Shown in pieces: positions 34,344 to 43,478 of a stretch of DNA of 64,000 bases. Below the pieces are notes generated by a model that was given only the letters and a program-made list of their open reading frames with translations, was not told where the DNA came from and made no database searches. Numbering within the stretch: the stretch's first letter is position 1; each line of letters begins with the position of its first letter. Made by a program: the position numbers and the translations under genes. The DNA comes from an uncultured Arthrobacter sp. (GTDB lineage Bacteria > Actinomycetota > Actinomycetes > Actinomycetales > Micrococcaceae). The DNA lies in assembly GCF_947495145.1 (NCBI RefSeq), contig NZ_CANLXP010000002.1, positions 216,542-280,541 of the forward strand, in the 5' to 3' direction.

Positions 34344-36296
34344 GTGAGTGCAACCGTAGATCATCTCGTACATTCCCGCCGTGCCCGCCGGCTCGGGCAT
34401 TGGTTGCTGGACGACGAGAACCAGCGCAAGCGCAAGCGCCCCATCAAGCCCGGCAGGAGTTCCACCGTGCGGCCGTGGTGGAAGGTGATGTGCCTGACCG
34501 GCGTCGACTACTTCTCGACCCTCGGATACCAACCGGCCATCGCTGCTGCCGCGGCGGGGGCACTCGCTCCTATAGCCACCCTGATCCTCGTCGCTGTCAC
34601 CCTCTTCGGTGCGCTCCCGATCTACAAGCGGGTCGCGCGGGAAAGCCCCCACGGTGAAGGTTCCATCGCGATGCTCGAAAAGCTCCTGCCGAAATGGAAG
34701 GGTAAAGTCTTCGTTCTCGTTCTCCTGGGCTTCGCCGCGACCAGCTTCACCATCACCATGACGCTCTCCGCTGCGGACGCCAGCGCCCATCTCATCGAAA
34801 ACCCCTTCGCGCCGTCCTGGCTACACGGCCAGGAAGTCATCGTCACCCTCGTATTCCTGCTGCTCCTCGCCGTCGTCTTCTTTCGGGGCTTCCGGGAGGC
34901 CATCGGCATCGCTGTCGCCCTCGTGGCGGTTTTCCTCGCCCTGAACCTTGTCGTGGTGCTGGTAGCCGCCGCGGAAATCTTCGCCGACCCGCAACCGATC
35001 ACTGACTGGTGGACCGTGCTGACAACCCAGCACAGCAATCCGCTGGCGATGGTCGGCGTCGCGCTGCTGGTCTTCCCACGACTCGCGCTCGGGCTCTCAG
35101 GATTTGAGACCGGTGTCGTTGTCATGCCTCAGATCGAGGGAGCACCCGGGGACACACCGGAGCGGCCGGAAGGACGGATCATCGGCGCCCAGAAGCTGCT
35201 GACCGCAGCGGCAGTGATCATGAGCGGTTTCCTGATCGCGTCAAGTTTCGTGACGACCCTGCTGATCCCCGCAGCCGAGTTCGAGGAGGGCGGCGAAGCC
35301 AGCGGCCGTGCGCTGGCCTATCTCGCCCACAAGTACCTCGGGGAGGGTTTCGGGACGCTCTACGATGTCAGCACTATCGCCATCCTCTGGTTCGCGGGCG
35401 CTTCCGCTATGACCGGGCTCCTCAACCTCGTACCCCGCTACCTGCCCCGCTACGGCATGGCACCCGCTTGGGCTCGCGCCGTTCGGCCCATGGTGATCGT
35501 GTTCACTGTCGTTGCCGCAGCCGTGACCATTGCCTTCAAAGCCGACGTCAGCGCCCAGGGCGGTGCCTACGCGACGGGCGTACTGGTCCTCATCACATCG
35601 GCGGCGGTGGCCGTCACGCTCTCGGCCCGCCGGCGCGGTCAGAATACCGCCGCACTCGGATTCAGCATCATCTCGTTGATTCTGATCTGGACCACGCTCG
35701 CCAACATCTGGGACCGGCCAGACGGCGCAGGCATCGCTGCTCTGTTCATCCTCGGCATCATCCTGGTGTCCTTCATATCGAGAGCGCGGCGTGCGTTCGA
35801 ACTGCGGGCGACCTCCATCACGCTCGACGGAGAAGCCCTGGGCTTCGTCGCCGCGAAGGACGCCGGAGCGATTGTGCTGATTGCACATGAGCCCGAGCGG
35901 CTGAGCGCAGCAGCATACCGCCGAAAACTCCAGCACGCCTGCAGCGTCAGCCACCTGACCCCTGCGGACAAGCCGCTGTTCATCGAGGTGATCGTGGATG
36001 ACTCCTCGGATTTCGAAACGCATCTGCTCGTGCGTGGTGTTACCCGCCACGGCTTCCGGATCCTTGAGGTCCATAGCTCGAACGTGCCCAACACCATCGC
36101 AGCGGTCATGCTTCACATCCGGGACATCACCGGACTAATGCCCCACGTCTACTTCCGCTGGACCGAGGGTGACCCGCTGGTCAACCTCTTCAAATTCCTC
36201 GTCACCGGAGAAGGCGAAATCGCACCGGTCACCAGGGAAGTCCTCCGCGAAGCCGAACCGGACGTCACCCAACGGCCCTGGGTGCACGTCGGCTGA
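34344..36296 (+). CDS. APC-superfamily transporter with cytoplasmic C-terminal domain (possible potassium transporter)
   Basis: A 650-aa membrane protein with about 12 helices after a basic N-terminus, and a cytoplasmic tail of about 170 residues. The first helix region, [29 protein letters not shown], is of the APC amino-acid/KUP/KimA type. The tail includes [27 protein letters not shown]. Its placement directly after a KdpDE-like system suggests a KimA/KUP-like K+ uptake role, but amino-acid transport cannot be excluded. GTG 34344 lacks a ribosome binding site and lies 6 nt after TACGTT, so the message may be leaderless. Confidence 0.82.
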   Translation: MSATVDHLVHSRRARRLGHWLLDDENQRKRKRPIKPGRSSTVRPWWKVMCLTGVDYFSTLGYQPAIAAAAAGALAPIATLILVAVTLFGALPIYKRVARESPHGEGSIAMLEKLLPKWKGKVFVLVLLGFAATSFTITMTLSAADASAHLIENPFAPSWLHGQEVIVTLVFLLLLAVVFFRGFREAIGIAVALVAVFLALNLVVVLVAAAEIFADPQPITDWWTVLTTQHSNPLAMVGVALLVFPRLALGLSGFETGVVVMPQIEGAPGDTPERPEGRIIGAQKLLTAAAVIMSGFLIASSFVTTLLIPAAEFEEGGEASGRALAYLAHKYLGEGFGTLYDVSTIAILWFAGASAMTGLLNLVPRYLPRYGMAPAWARAVRPMVIVFTVVAAAVTIAFKADVSAQGGAYATGVLVLITSAAVAVTLSARRRGQNTAALGFSIISLILIWTTLANIWDRPDGAGIAALFILGIILVSFISRARRAFELRATSITLDGEALGFVAAKDAGAIVLIAHEPERLSAAAYRRKLQHACSVSHLTPADKPLFIEVIVDDSSDFETHLLVRGVTRHGFRILEVHSSNVPNTIAAVMLHIRDITGLMPHVYFRWTEGDPLVNLFKFLVTGEGEIAPVTREVLREAEPDVTQRPWVHVG

Positions 36297-36334
36297 CGCG
36301 GGCATTCAGCCCCTCGGGCCGCACAGGATCCGGC

Positions 36335-36359
36335 CGTAAAGAATCTGTTGAGACCGGGC
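36335..36359 (+). promoter_or_regulatory. CGTAAAGAA and AGACCGGGC words shared with the transporter promoter
   Basis: CGTAAAG (36335) and AGACCGGGC (36351) both recur upstream of the APC transporter (34286 and 34322), with different spacing. They may mark shared control of transporter and nhaA. The rest of the 288-bp gap before nhaA shows no other clear element. Confidence 0.3.
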
Positions 36360-36584
36360 AGTTACCGGTGATGCGCCACATAGTGTGAGCCTTCGGGAAA
36401 ACTGTCACGGCTGGAACGAAGTATCGCTCAAGCTCAAGTCCGCCCGACCCCTCGAAAATCGCCTACGTGCTCGACGGCCCGGACTGAAAGACCGGTGGCC
36501 GGGCTCCCCTGCTAGGGTCTTAGGAAGGTGCGCCGGGAAGTCTGGTCGGCAGTAATTTCTTCCTGCCCACTGAAGGAGCCGCTC

Positions 36585-37928
36585 ATGTCGAGTCAACAAC
36601 CCCGCAACGTCCTCGGACGGTCCAGCTACCCCGAGCATCTCCGGATCGGCGAAATACTCCGGAAGGAAACCGTCGGCGGCATTCTGCTGATTATCGCGGC
36701 AGCGCTGGCGCTCATCTGGGCAAACTCACCGTTCTCCGAGAGCTACTTCGCCCTCCGGGACTTCGAGTTCGGCTACGAGCCCTGGCACCTGAAGCTCTCG
36801 GTGGGAGACTGGGCAGCGGATGGCCTGCTGGCGATTTTCTTCTTCCTGGTAGGCCTTGAGCTCAAGCGCGAGTTCGTGGCCGGTGACCTGCGAAGTCCCG
36901 CACGCGCCATTGTCCCGGTGGCCGCAGCTGCGGGCGGCGTGGTTGTTCCCGCGCTGATCTACGTAGCGGTCAACCTCGCATCCCCGGAAACCTTACGCGG
37001 CTGGGCCATCCCCACTGCTACGGACATCGCGTTTGCGGTGGCCGTCCTTGCCGTCATCGGATCACATTTACCCAGCGCCCTGCGCATCTTCCTGCTGACG
37101 CTCGCTGTGGTGGATGACCTCATTGCCATCGCGATCATCGCGTTCTTCTACACGGAAGACGTGAAGTTTTCCTTCCTTCTGCTGACGCTGGTCCCGCTGG
37201 CACTCTTCGCCTTCCTCGCCCAGAAGAACCCGAAGTTTTTCGGACGGAGCACTCCAGCACCCTGGCTCATCCTGCTGCCCATCGGCATCGTCGCCTGGGC
37301 GCTGATGCATGCCTCCGGTGTGCACGCTACGGTGGCCGGCGTGCTGCTCGGCTTCATGGTTCCGGTGCTGCGGAAGGACCGCGACGGTGTGCTCCTGGCT
37401 CCGCGCGGGAACAAGCCCGGCCTCGCGGAGATCTTCGAGCACCGGTTCCGCCCGCTCTCCGCCGGCATTGCCGTGCCGCTCTTTGCGTTCTTCTCCGCCG
37501 GCGTGGCGATTGGCGGCGTCGACGGGTTCGTAAACGCGCTGGGAGATCCGGTCACCATCGGAATCATCCTGGGCCTGGTGGTCGGCAAGCCGATCGGGAT
37601 CATGCTCACCACCTGGGGCATCACCAAGACCACCCGGGCCAGCCTTGATCCGGACCTGAAGTGGATCGACCTCCTGGGCGTCGGCGTCCTGGCAGGAGTT
37701 GGTTTCACCGTGTCCCTGCTGGTCAACGACCTCAGCTTCATGCAGGGCACCGACCACAATGACAACGCCAAGGTGGCTATCCTCACCGCATCGCTCACCG
37801 CCGCGCTGCTGGCAACGGTGATCCTGCGCTCCCGCAATAAGCACTACCGCCGCGTGGTGGAGGCGGAGAAGGTGGACGCCGACGACGACGGCGTCCCCGA
37901 TCTTTTCGAGGACGAGAACCGCCGCTAA
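36585..37928 (+). CDS. nhaA: Na+/H+ antiporter NhaA
   Basis: A 447-aa NhaA exchanging internal Na+/Li+ for external protons. The family pattern is clear: [56 protein letters not shown], then the ion-binding aspartate pair in [14 protein letters not shown], and [13 protein letters not shown] near the end. GAAGGAG 7 nt upstream supports ATG 36585 over the in-frame start at 36528. The acidic C-terminal tail ([17 protein letters not shown]) is unlike E. coli NhaA. It sits with the KdpDE-like system and transporter as an ion-homeostasis group. Confidence 0.94.
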   Translation: MSSQQPRNVLGRSSYPEHLRIGEILRKETVGGILLIIAAALALIWANSPFSESYFALRDFEFGYEPWHLKLSVGDWAADGLLAIFFFLVGLELKREFVAGDLRSPARAIVPVAAAAGGVVVPALIYVAVNLASPETLRGWAIPTATDIAFAVAVLAVIGSHLPSALRIFLLTLAVVDDLIAIAIIAFFYTEDVKFSFLLLTLVPLALFAFLAQKNPKFFGRSTPAPWLILLPIGIVAWALMHASGVHATVAGVLLGFMVPVLRKDRDGVLLAPRGNKPGLAEIFEHRFRPLSAGIAVPLFAFFSAGVAIGGVDGFVNALGDPVTIGIILGLVVGKPIGIMLTTWGITKTTRASLDPDLKWIDLLGVGVLAGVGFTVSLLVNDLSFMQGTDHNDNAKVAILTASLTAALLATVILRSRNKHYRRVVEAEKVDADDDGVPDLFEDENRR

Positions 37929-37980
37929 GGTCGCGATTCCGGACATAATCTGCTGGTCTCATTGCTGACGAGAGTGACAT

Positions 37981-38013
37981 ATGCGTGCACGCATGCGCAC
38001 ATGTTGGTAGTAT
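37981..38013 (+). promoter_or_regulatory. 14-bp palindrome and -10 box before the MFS gene
   Basis: ATGCGTGCACGCAT (37981-37994) is a perfect palindrome lying over the expected -35 region of a TAGTAT -10 box at 38008-38013. The start GTG is 7 nt after the -10 box, so the transcript is probably leaderless and repressible at the palindrome. No regulator gene is adjacent. Confidence 0.5.
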
Positions 38014-38020
38014 TTGAGGT

Positions 38021-39271
38021 GTGATTGAGGTTCTGCGCGTTGGCGCATATCGAAAGTTGTTCACCGCTCAGGTAGTTGCCCTGCTGGGTACTGGGCTGCT
38101 CACCGTGGCTTTGGGCTTGTTGGCGTTCGACCTCGCGGGCGGGCAGGCGGGTGCCGTGCTGGGTACCGCCTTGACCATCAAGATGCTCGCGTATGTCTTC
38201 GTGGCGCCGGTCATGGCCGCGCTCGTTGAGAGGCTTCCTCGCAAAGCCGTCCTGGTGGTCGCCGATCTGGTGCGTGCCGGCGTCGCCGTCATGTTGCCGT
38301 TCATTGACCAGGTGTGGCAGATCTACGTTCTGGTCTTCGTTCTGCAGGCGGCGTCGGCCACATTCACGCCGGCGTTTCAGGCGTTGATTCCGGTCGTCCT
38401 GCCGAAGGAGAAGGATTACACCCGGGCATTGTCGCTCTCCCGGCTTGCTTATGATCTGGAGTCGCTCCTCAGCCCGGTGCTGGCTGCGGCTCTGCTGACG
38501 GTGATGTCCTACTCCAACCTGTTCATCGGCACGGTGGCAGGTTTCCTGCTTTCCGCGCTGATGGTCGTGACAACCCGCCTGCCCGGAGTCTCCCTGACAA
38601 AGCCCACCGGATCCCTGCTTCACCGCACCACCCTCGGAACACGCATATTCCTGCGGGAACCATCCCTGCGTGGATTGATGGCGCTGAACCTGGTTGTTGC
38701 CTGCGGTACCGCACTGGTGCTGGTCAACACGGTTGTCTATGTACGGGACCTGTTTGGCGGATCCAATTCAGAGGTAGCGGTGGCTCTGGCCTGCTACGGT
38801 GCAGGCTCCATGGTCGTCGCGCTGTCAGCTCCGGCGCTACTGGACCGGATCAGCGACCGCTCGATGATGATGGTCGGCGCCATGGTCGTCACTGCGGGCG
38901 TGGCAGCAGCAGCAATCGTCGCAGCTGTCGAACCGTCGTGGCTGTTCCTGCTGACTGTGTGGGTGCTGCTGGGCGCGGGAACATCAATGATCAATACGCC
39001 CTCCGCGCGCCTGCTGCGCAGGGCGGCCACGGATGAGACACGCTCCTACCTCTTCACTGCCCAATTCTCGTTGTCACATGCGTGCTTCATCATCGGCTAT
39101 CCGGTCGCAGGGTGGGTAGGTGCAGCGGCCGGCCAGACGGCAGCCGCCGTCGTTCTGGCCGTCCTCGCTACACTGAGCACACTGGCCGCGTACCGGTTAT
39201 GGCCACGCCGGCAGGCCATGCAGGGAGCCGACGGCGAGTGGCCGGCCACGGTAAGTGAGAAAGACCGATGA
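38021..39271 (+). CDS. Major facilitator superfamily efflux transporter
   Basis: A 416-aa MFS protein with about 12 helices and the NreB/EntS-like pattern (YRKLFTAQVVALLGTGLLTVALGLLAFDLA; ALVERLPRKAVLVVADLVRAG). Proteins of this type export metals or siderophores; the substrate is not evident here. The palindrome at the promoter resembles a small-molecule or metal repressor site. The stop overlaps the ATG of a 27-codon ORF, beginning a chain of overlapping small genes. Confidence 0.85.
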   Translation: MIEVLRVGAYRKLFTAQVVALLGTGLLTVALGLLAFDLAGGQAGAVLGTALTIKMLAYVFVAPVMAALVERLPRKAVLVVADLVRAGVAVMLPFIDQVWQIYVLVFVLQAASATFTPAFQALIPVVLPKEKDYTRALSLSRLAYDLESLLSPVLAAALLTVMSYSNLFIGTVAGFLLSALMVVTTRLPGVSLTKPTGSLLHRTTLGTRIFLREPSLRGLMALNLVVACGTALVLVNTVVYVRDLFGGSNSEVAVALACYGAGSMVVALSAPALLDRISDRSMMMVGAMVVTAGVAAAAIVAAVEPSWLFLLTVWVLLGAGTSMINTPSARLLRRAATDETRSYLFTAQFSLSHACFIIGYPVAGWVGAAAGQTAAAVVLAVLATLSTLAAYRLWPRRQAMQGADGEWPATVSEKDR

Positions 39272-39351
39272 GTGAGATTCCACTGCAGCGGGAACCGAGC
39301 CTGCATCTCGGCAATGATCCCGACCGTCCCCGTCTGGAGACCGCGGCATGA
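39268..39351 (+). CDS. Micro-ORF 1 downstream of the MFS gene (27 aa)
   Basis: MSEIPLQREPSLHLGNDPDR and seven further residues, stop TGA. Its ATG overlaps the MFS stop (ATGA) and its TGA overlaps the ATG of the next micro-ORF (ATGA again). The peptide is hydrophilic. The double overlap argues for translational coupling; coding status rests on that arrangement alone. Confidence 0.45.
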   Translation: MSEIPLQREPSLHLGNDPDRPRLETAA

Positions 39352-39449
39352 TCATCGGTATGGCAGCCCTCGCACTCATCATCGCGGCAGCCGCAGCCTA
39401 TTTTTTGGGCCGTCGGGCGAAAGAAACCGGCAGCAACAGAGCCAATAGC
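39348..39449 (+). CDS. Micro-ORF 2, 33-aa single-helix membrane peptide
   Basis: A 33-residue peptide: MIIGMAALALIIAAAAAYF as a hydrophobic helix, then LGRRAKRNRQQQSQ as a basic polar tail, giving a positive-inside membrane anchor. GGAG lies about 9 nt before its ATG, which also overlaps the stop of micro-ORF 1. It may be a small accessory subunit of the MFS transporter, by analogy with other small transporter-associated membrane peptides. Confidence 0.5.
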
Positions 39450-39478
39450 CAGAGCTAACTGTTCAGAGGAAGGGTGGC

Positions 39479-39955
39479 TCACGAGTTGGCCGCGAGGACC
39501 GCTTCCTCCAGGGCAACCCAGGCGAGCATGGCGCACTTCACGCGCGCCGGAAAGCGGGAGACGCCGGCGAATGCGGCCGCATCGCCGAGCACTTCCTCGT
39601 CGGGAACCACAGTTCCCCGCGAGCGCATCAGCTCGCGGAAGCAGTCCAGCTGCTCCATCATGTCGTCGCGGGTGCTTCCGCTGACCAGTTCGGTGAGGAC
39701 GGACGCCGACGCCATGGAGATCGCACAGCCTGCTCCCTCCCACGCCACGCGCTCGATCCGCGAGTCGGCGAGCCACACCCGCAGGGTCACCTCGTCGCCG
39801 CAAATCGGGTTTAGCTGGTGGGATTCGCCGGTGGAGCAACCTGCCGCAAGCTCAGAACCAGCGCCCGACGACGGATCGACCGATCCCTGCCCCACCCGCC
39901 TCTTGGCGTGGTCGAGGATGATCTGCTGGTAGAGGCTTTCGAGTTCGCTGCTCAT
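39479..39955 (-). CDS. sufU: SUF-system Fe-S assembly protein SufU
   Basis: A 158-aa SufU (IscU-like zinc-containing sulfur acceptor). The three conserved cysteines occur in NPICGDEV, GAGCAISMASAS and ARVKCAMLAW, with the characteristic SufU insertion between the second and third. It takes persulfide sulfur from SufS. The start overlaps the sufS stop by 4 nt; the usual sufBCD genes are not adjacent. Confidence 0.93.
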   Translation of the reverse strand: MSSELESLYQQIILDHAKRRVGQGSVDPSSGAGSELAAGCSTGESHQLNPICGDEVTLRVWLADSRIERVAWEGAGCAISMASASVLTELVSGSTRDDMMEQLDCFRELMRSRGTVVPDEEVLGDAAAFAGVSRFPARVKCAMLAWVALEEAVLAANS

Positions 39956-41268
39956 ACCGATCCTCCGATTGCGGAAGCCCCGAAGAACGAGCGAACCTCG
40001 GTGACGGCGGTGAGGAACGCATCAACCTCATCGGTGGTGTTGTACAGGTAGGTGCTCGCCCGGGTGGACGCCGTCAGCCCGAGCCGCCGGTGCAGCGGCT
40101 GCGCGCAGTGGTGACCCACGCGGACGGCGATTCCCCGGGAGGCGAGGTACTGGCCGACATCGTGGGCGTGCACGCCGTCCACATCGAAGCTCGCCAGCCC
40201 GATTCTCGGCTGGCCGGAGCGCGGACCGAGCACCCGGATTCCCTCGACCGCCTCAAGGCCGGCCACCAGCCGCTCCCCCAGCAGCCTCTCCCACTCCTCG
40301 ATACGGGCCATGCCGGTTTCCGCCAGGTAGTTCACGGCCGAGCCCAGGGCCACCGCTTGCGAGATGCGCTGCGTGCCGGCCTCGAACCGGGACGGCGGCG
40401 GCAGGTACTCGGCGCGTTCCATGGTGACGGTGGTGATCATCGAACCGCCCGTGAGGAACGGCGGCATGGCCCGCAGGTGCTTCGACCGACCGTACAGCGC
40501 CCCGATCCCGGTGGGGCCGAGCATCTTGTGGCCCGAGAACGCCATGAAGTCGACGTCAAGCTCAGTAACATCGATCGGCAGGTGCGGCACCGACTGGCAC
40601 GCATCGAGGACGGTCAGCGCCCCCACCTTGCGGGCCAGTGCTACCAGCTCGGCCACCGGATTGATGGTCCCGAGCACATTGGACACATGCGTGAACGCGA
40701 GCAGCTTGGTGCTGCCGTCAATCACGGCGGCGGCCTCCTCGAGGCGGAGAGCGCCGTCGTCGTCGACTGGAATGTAACGCAGGGAAGCGCCGGTGCGCGC
40801 GGCAAGTTCCTGCCACGGGATCAGGTTGGCGTGGTGTTCCATCTCGGTGACCACAATCGAGTCACCGGGTCCCAACGCATACGGACGAGCAGCCTCCCCG
40901 CCGCGTCCGGAAGAGGCGTTCGAGAGGCTGTAGGCCACGAGGTTCAGGGCCTCCGTGGCGTTGGAGGTGAAGATGATCTCCTCCGGCGAGGCACCTACGA
41001 AGGACGCAACCAGCGAGCGGGCGTTCTCGTAGGCGTCAGTGGCTTCGACCGCGAGGGTGTGTGCTCCGCGGTGCACGGCGGCGTTGCGCTGCTCGTAGTA
41101 CTCCTGCTCGGCTTCCATCACGCTGACCGGGTTCTGCGAGGTTGCCCCGGAGTCGAGGTAGATCAGCGGCCGACCGTTCAGCTCGTTGGCGAGCAGCGGG
41201 AAGTCGTTGCGGATGCGGGCCACTTCGTCGTTGGCGAGCGGGTGGGACGGTGCTGACAGGATGGGCAT
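39952..41268 (-). CDS. sufS: Cysteine desulfurase SufS
   Basis: A 438-aa class II PLP-dependent cysteine desulfurase. PLP lysine lies in AFSGHKMLGPTG, the PLP-interacting His in EMEHHANLIPWQ, and the persulfide-forming Cys in VRVGHHCAQPL near the C-terminus. ATG 41268 was chosen over the upstream start at 41355 because GGGAG precedes it and MPILSAPSHPLANDEVARIRNDFPLL matches the family N-terminus. Coupled to sufU. Confidence 0.94.
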   Translation of the reverse strand: MPILSAPSHPLANDEVARIRNDFPLLANELNGRPLIYLDSGATSQNPVSVMEAEQEYYEQRNAAVHRGAHTLAVEATDAYENARSLVASFVGASPEEIIFTSNATEALNLVAYSLSNASSGRGGEAARPYALGPGDSIVVTEMEHHANLIPWQELAARTGASLRYIPVDDDGALRLEEAAAVIDGSTKLLAFTHVSNVLGTINPVAELVALARKVGALTVLDACQSVPHLPIDVTELDVDFMAFSGHKMLGPTGIGALYGRSKHLRAMPPFLTGGSMITTVTMERAEYLPPPSRFEAGTQRISQAVALGSAVNYLAETGMARIEEWERLLGERLVAGLEAVEGIRVLGPRSGQPRIGLASFDVDGVHAHDVGQYLASRGIAVRVGHHCAQPLHRRLGLTASTRASTYLYNTTDEVDAFLTAVTEVRSFFGASAIGGSV

Positions 41269-41406
41269 GGAACTCCCTCGACGGCGAATGTGCGGTACCC
41301 ATTCTACGGCCGAAGCACTCGCCCAGCTGAGAGACGGTCCTATGAAGCAGTCCATCGCAGGTTGGCCGTTCCGCGGTTCCCCGTTTGACGACGCTGCGCC
41401 TCACGC

Positions 41407-41757
41407 TTAGAGACCGGTAACCAGCCCTGCAACCTTGTCCAGGGCGCCCGGAACGAGCGAGTAGTAGGCCCAGGTCCCCCGCTTCTCCCTGTGCAGGAGA
41501 CCGGCCTCAACCAGGATCTTCAGGTGGTGCGAGACCGTCGGTTGGCCGAGGTCCAGGGGTTCGGTCAGGTCACAAACACAGGACTCGCCCGACTCGCCTG
41601 CCTTCACAATCGACAGCAACCGCAACCGGTTCGGATCGGCCAGGGCTTTGAACACCAAGGCCCGCTGCTGCGCATCCTCGACGCTTATAGCCGGCTGCTC
41701 GGAGGGGAGGCAGCACGAAGCATCAAGGGCGGGTTCGAGTGTTTGTGCAGTGTTCAT
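41407..41757 (-). CDS. arsR: ArsR-family arsenic-responsive repressor
   Basis: A 116-aa winged-helix repressor: ALVFKALADPNRLRLLSIV, the metalloid site SCVCDL (two cysteines in the recognition-helix region) and GQPTVSHHLKILVEAGLL. Another cysteine pair, SCCLP, lies near the N-terminus. ATG 41757 gives the family N-terminus; the 41826 start would run over the operator. It is divergent from the acr3 arsenite exporter and should repress both directions until As(III) binds. Confidence 0.9.
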   Translation of the reverse strand: MNTAQTLEPALDASCCLPSEQPAISVEDAQQRALVFKALADPNRLRLLSIVKAGESGESCVCDLTEPLDLGQPTVSHHLKILVEAGLLHREKRGTWAYYSLVPGALDKVAGLVTGL

Positions 41758-41786
41758 GCATCCCATTATGCACCTAGATTGACAAT

Positions 41787-41818
41787 GATCGATATTACTG
41801 GTGATACTCATATCGATC
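41787..41818. promoter_or_regulatory. ArsR operator, GATCGATAT/ATATCGATC inverted repeat
   Basis: Nine-bp perfect inverted arms at 41787-41795 and 41810-41818 with 14 bp between, in the 86-bp gap separating arsR and acr3. Confidence 0.72.
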
Positions 41819-41843
41819 CTCATCAATTTACTTCAGGAGCTTC

Positions 41844-42944
41844 GTGAGCACCCAGACTGATTCACTACCCTCATCGGAGTCCGATGCTGCCGTTGTTGGC
41901 AAGCTGTCCACCCTGGACCGGCTTCTTCCGGTGTGGATTATCGCCGCCATGGTCCTTGGCCTGATGCTGGGATCGCTCATCCCGGGGCTGAACATTGCAC
42001 TTGAGGCGGTGAAGATCGGCGAGGTCTCCCTGCCCATCGGCATTGGTCTGCTGGTCATGATGTACCCGGTCCTGGCCAAGGTCCGCTACGACCAGACCCA
42101 CAGGGTGATCGCCGACCGGAAACTGATGATCGCATCGCTGGTGATCAACTGGCTTGCCGCGCCGGCGTTCATGTTCGCCCTGGCGTGGATCTTCCTGCCG
42201 GACCTGCCCGAGTACCGCACCGGCCTGATTATTGTCGGTCTCGCCCGCTGCATCGCGATGGTCATGATCTGGAATGACCTCGCCTGCGGCGACCGCGAAG
42301 CCGCAGCAGTACTGGTGTTCATCAACTCCGTCTTCCAGGTCATCGCCTTCGGCGCTCTCGGCTGGTTCTACCTCCAGGTCCTTCCGGCTTGGCTGGGCCT
42401 GTCCACCACCAGCGCCGACTTCTCCTTCTGGGCCATCACCGTGTCGGTCCTAATCTTCCTGGGCATCCCACTGTTGGCCGGATTCCTCACCCGGACGCTC
42501 GGCGAGAAGGCCAAGGGTCGGGACTGGTACGAGAACACGCTTCTGCCCAGGCTCGGTCCGTGGGCGCTCTACGGATTGCTGTTCACGATTGCGTTGCTGT
42601 TCGCGCTGCAGGGTGAAACCATCACGGCCCGCCCGCTCGACGTCGCACGCATCGCCCTGCCACTGCTGGTGTACTTCCTGGTGGTCTTCGCGGCCGGCAT
42701 GCTCACCGGCAAGTGGCTGAACCTCGGTTATGCAAGGACGACGACGCTCGCCTTCACCGCCGCAGGCAACAACTTCGAACTGGCCATCGCGGTAGCGATC
42801 GGCACCTTCGGCGTCACCTCCGGGCAGGCACTGGCCGGCGTCGTCGGGCCGCTCATCGAAGTTCCGGTCCTCGTAGCGATGGTCTACGTTGCCCTCTGGG
42901 CCCGGAAACGCTTCTTCACCTCCTTCCCTCTGTCCGCTAACTGA
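41844..42944 (+). CDS. ACR3-family arsenite efflux transporter
   Basis: A 366-aa membrane protein with about 10 helices that pumps As(OH)3 out of the cell. ACR3 landmarks: LDRLLPVWIIAAMVLGLMLG, MMYPVLAKVRYDQ, the essential cysteine segment GLARCIAMVMIWNDLACGDREAAAVLV, and AAGNNFELAIAVAIGTFG. GTG start with CAGGAG 4-9 nt upstream. First gene of acr3-arsC-arsO. Confidence 0.95.
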   Translation: MSTQTDSLPSSESDAAVVGKLSTLDRLLPVWIIAAMVLGLMLGSLIPGLNIALEAVKIGEVSLPIGIGLLVMMYPVLAKVRYDQTHRVIADRKLMIASLVINWLAAPAFMFALAWIFLPDLPEYRTGLIIVGLARCIAMVMIWNDLACGDREAAAVLVFINSVFQVIAFGALGWFYLQVLPAWLGLSTTSADFSFWAITVSVLIFLGIPLLAGFLTRTLGEKAKGRDWYENTLLPRLGPWALYGLLFTIALLFALQGETITARPLDVARIALPLLVYFLVVFAAGMLTGKWLNLGYARTTTLAFTAAGNNFELAIAVAIGTFGVTSGQALAGVVGPLIEVPVLVAMVYVALWARKRFFTSFPLSAN

Positions 42945-42966
42945 CTTCCCCATCCAGGAGCCCCTC

Positions 42967-43389
42967 ATGACTACACAAGCCGCCAAGAAACCCTCAGTCC
43001 TCTTCGTCTGTGTCCACAACGCCGGCCGGTCCCAGATGGCCGCAGCCTTCCTCACCACCCTTTCCGAGGGCGCCATCGAGGTTCGTTCCGCCGGATCCCA
43101 GCCCGCTGACAAAATCAACCCATCCGCGGTCGAAGCCATGGCCGAGGTCGGCATCGACATGTCCAGCGAGATCCCGAAGGTCCTCACTACCGAGGCAGTC
43201 AAGGAGTCCGACGTCGTCATCACCATGGGTTGCGGCGACGAGTGCCCGTACTTCCCCGGGAAGCGCTACGAGGACTGGGTCCTCGAAGACCCGGCCGGCA
43301 AGGGCGTGGAATCGGTCCGCCCGATCCGCGACGAGATCAAGTCCCGCATCGAAGGACTCATCGAGTCCCTGGCCCCCGCCGGCAAGTAA
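42967..43389 (+). CDS. arsC: Arsenate reductase, low-molecular-weight phosphatase type
   Basis: A 140-aa LMW-PTPase-like arsenate reductase. The catalytic loop is VLFVCVHNAGRSQMA; ITMGCGDECPYFPG supplies the further cysteines and RYEDWVLEDPAGK the acid-loop Asp-Pro. The three-cysteine pattern is as in thioredoxin-coupled ArsC, though actinobacterial homologues may use mycothiol/mycoredoxin. AGGAG lies 6 nt before ATG 42967. Confidence 0.93.
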   Translation: MTTQAAKKPSVLFVCVHNAGRSQMAAAFLTTLSEGAIEVRSAGSQPADKINPSAVEAMAEVGIDMSSEIPKVLTTEAVKESDVVITMGCGDECPYFPGKRYEDWVLEDPAGKGVESVRPIRDEIKSRIEGLIESLAPAGK

Positions 43390-43478
43390 CCCACCCGGGT
43401 ATCGAGGAGACCGCCGGTGAGCACCGAACAGCTGATCATCCGCATTGCTCGCCCATCCCATTGCTGAAAGAGGACACC

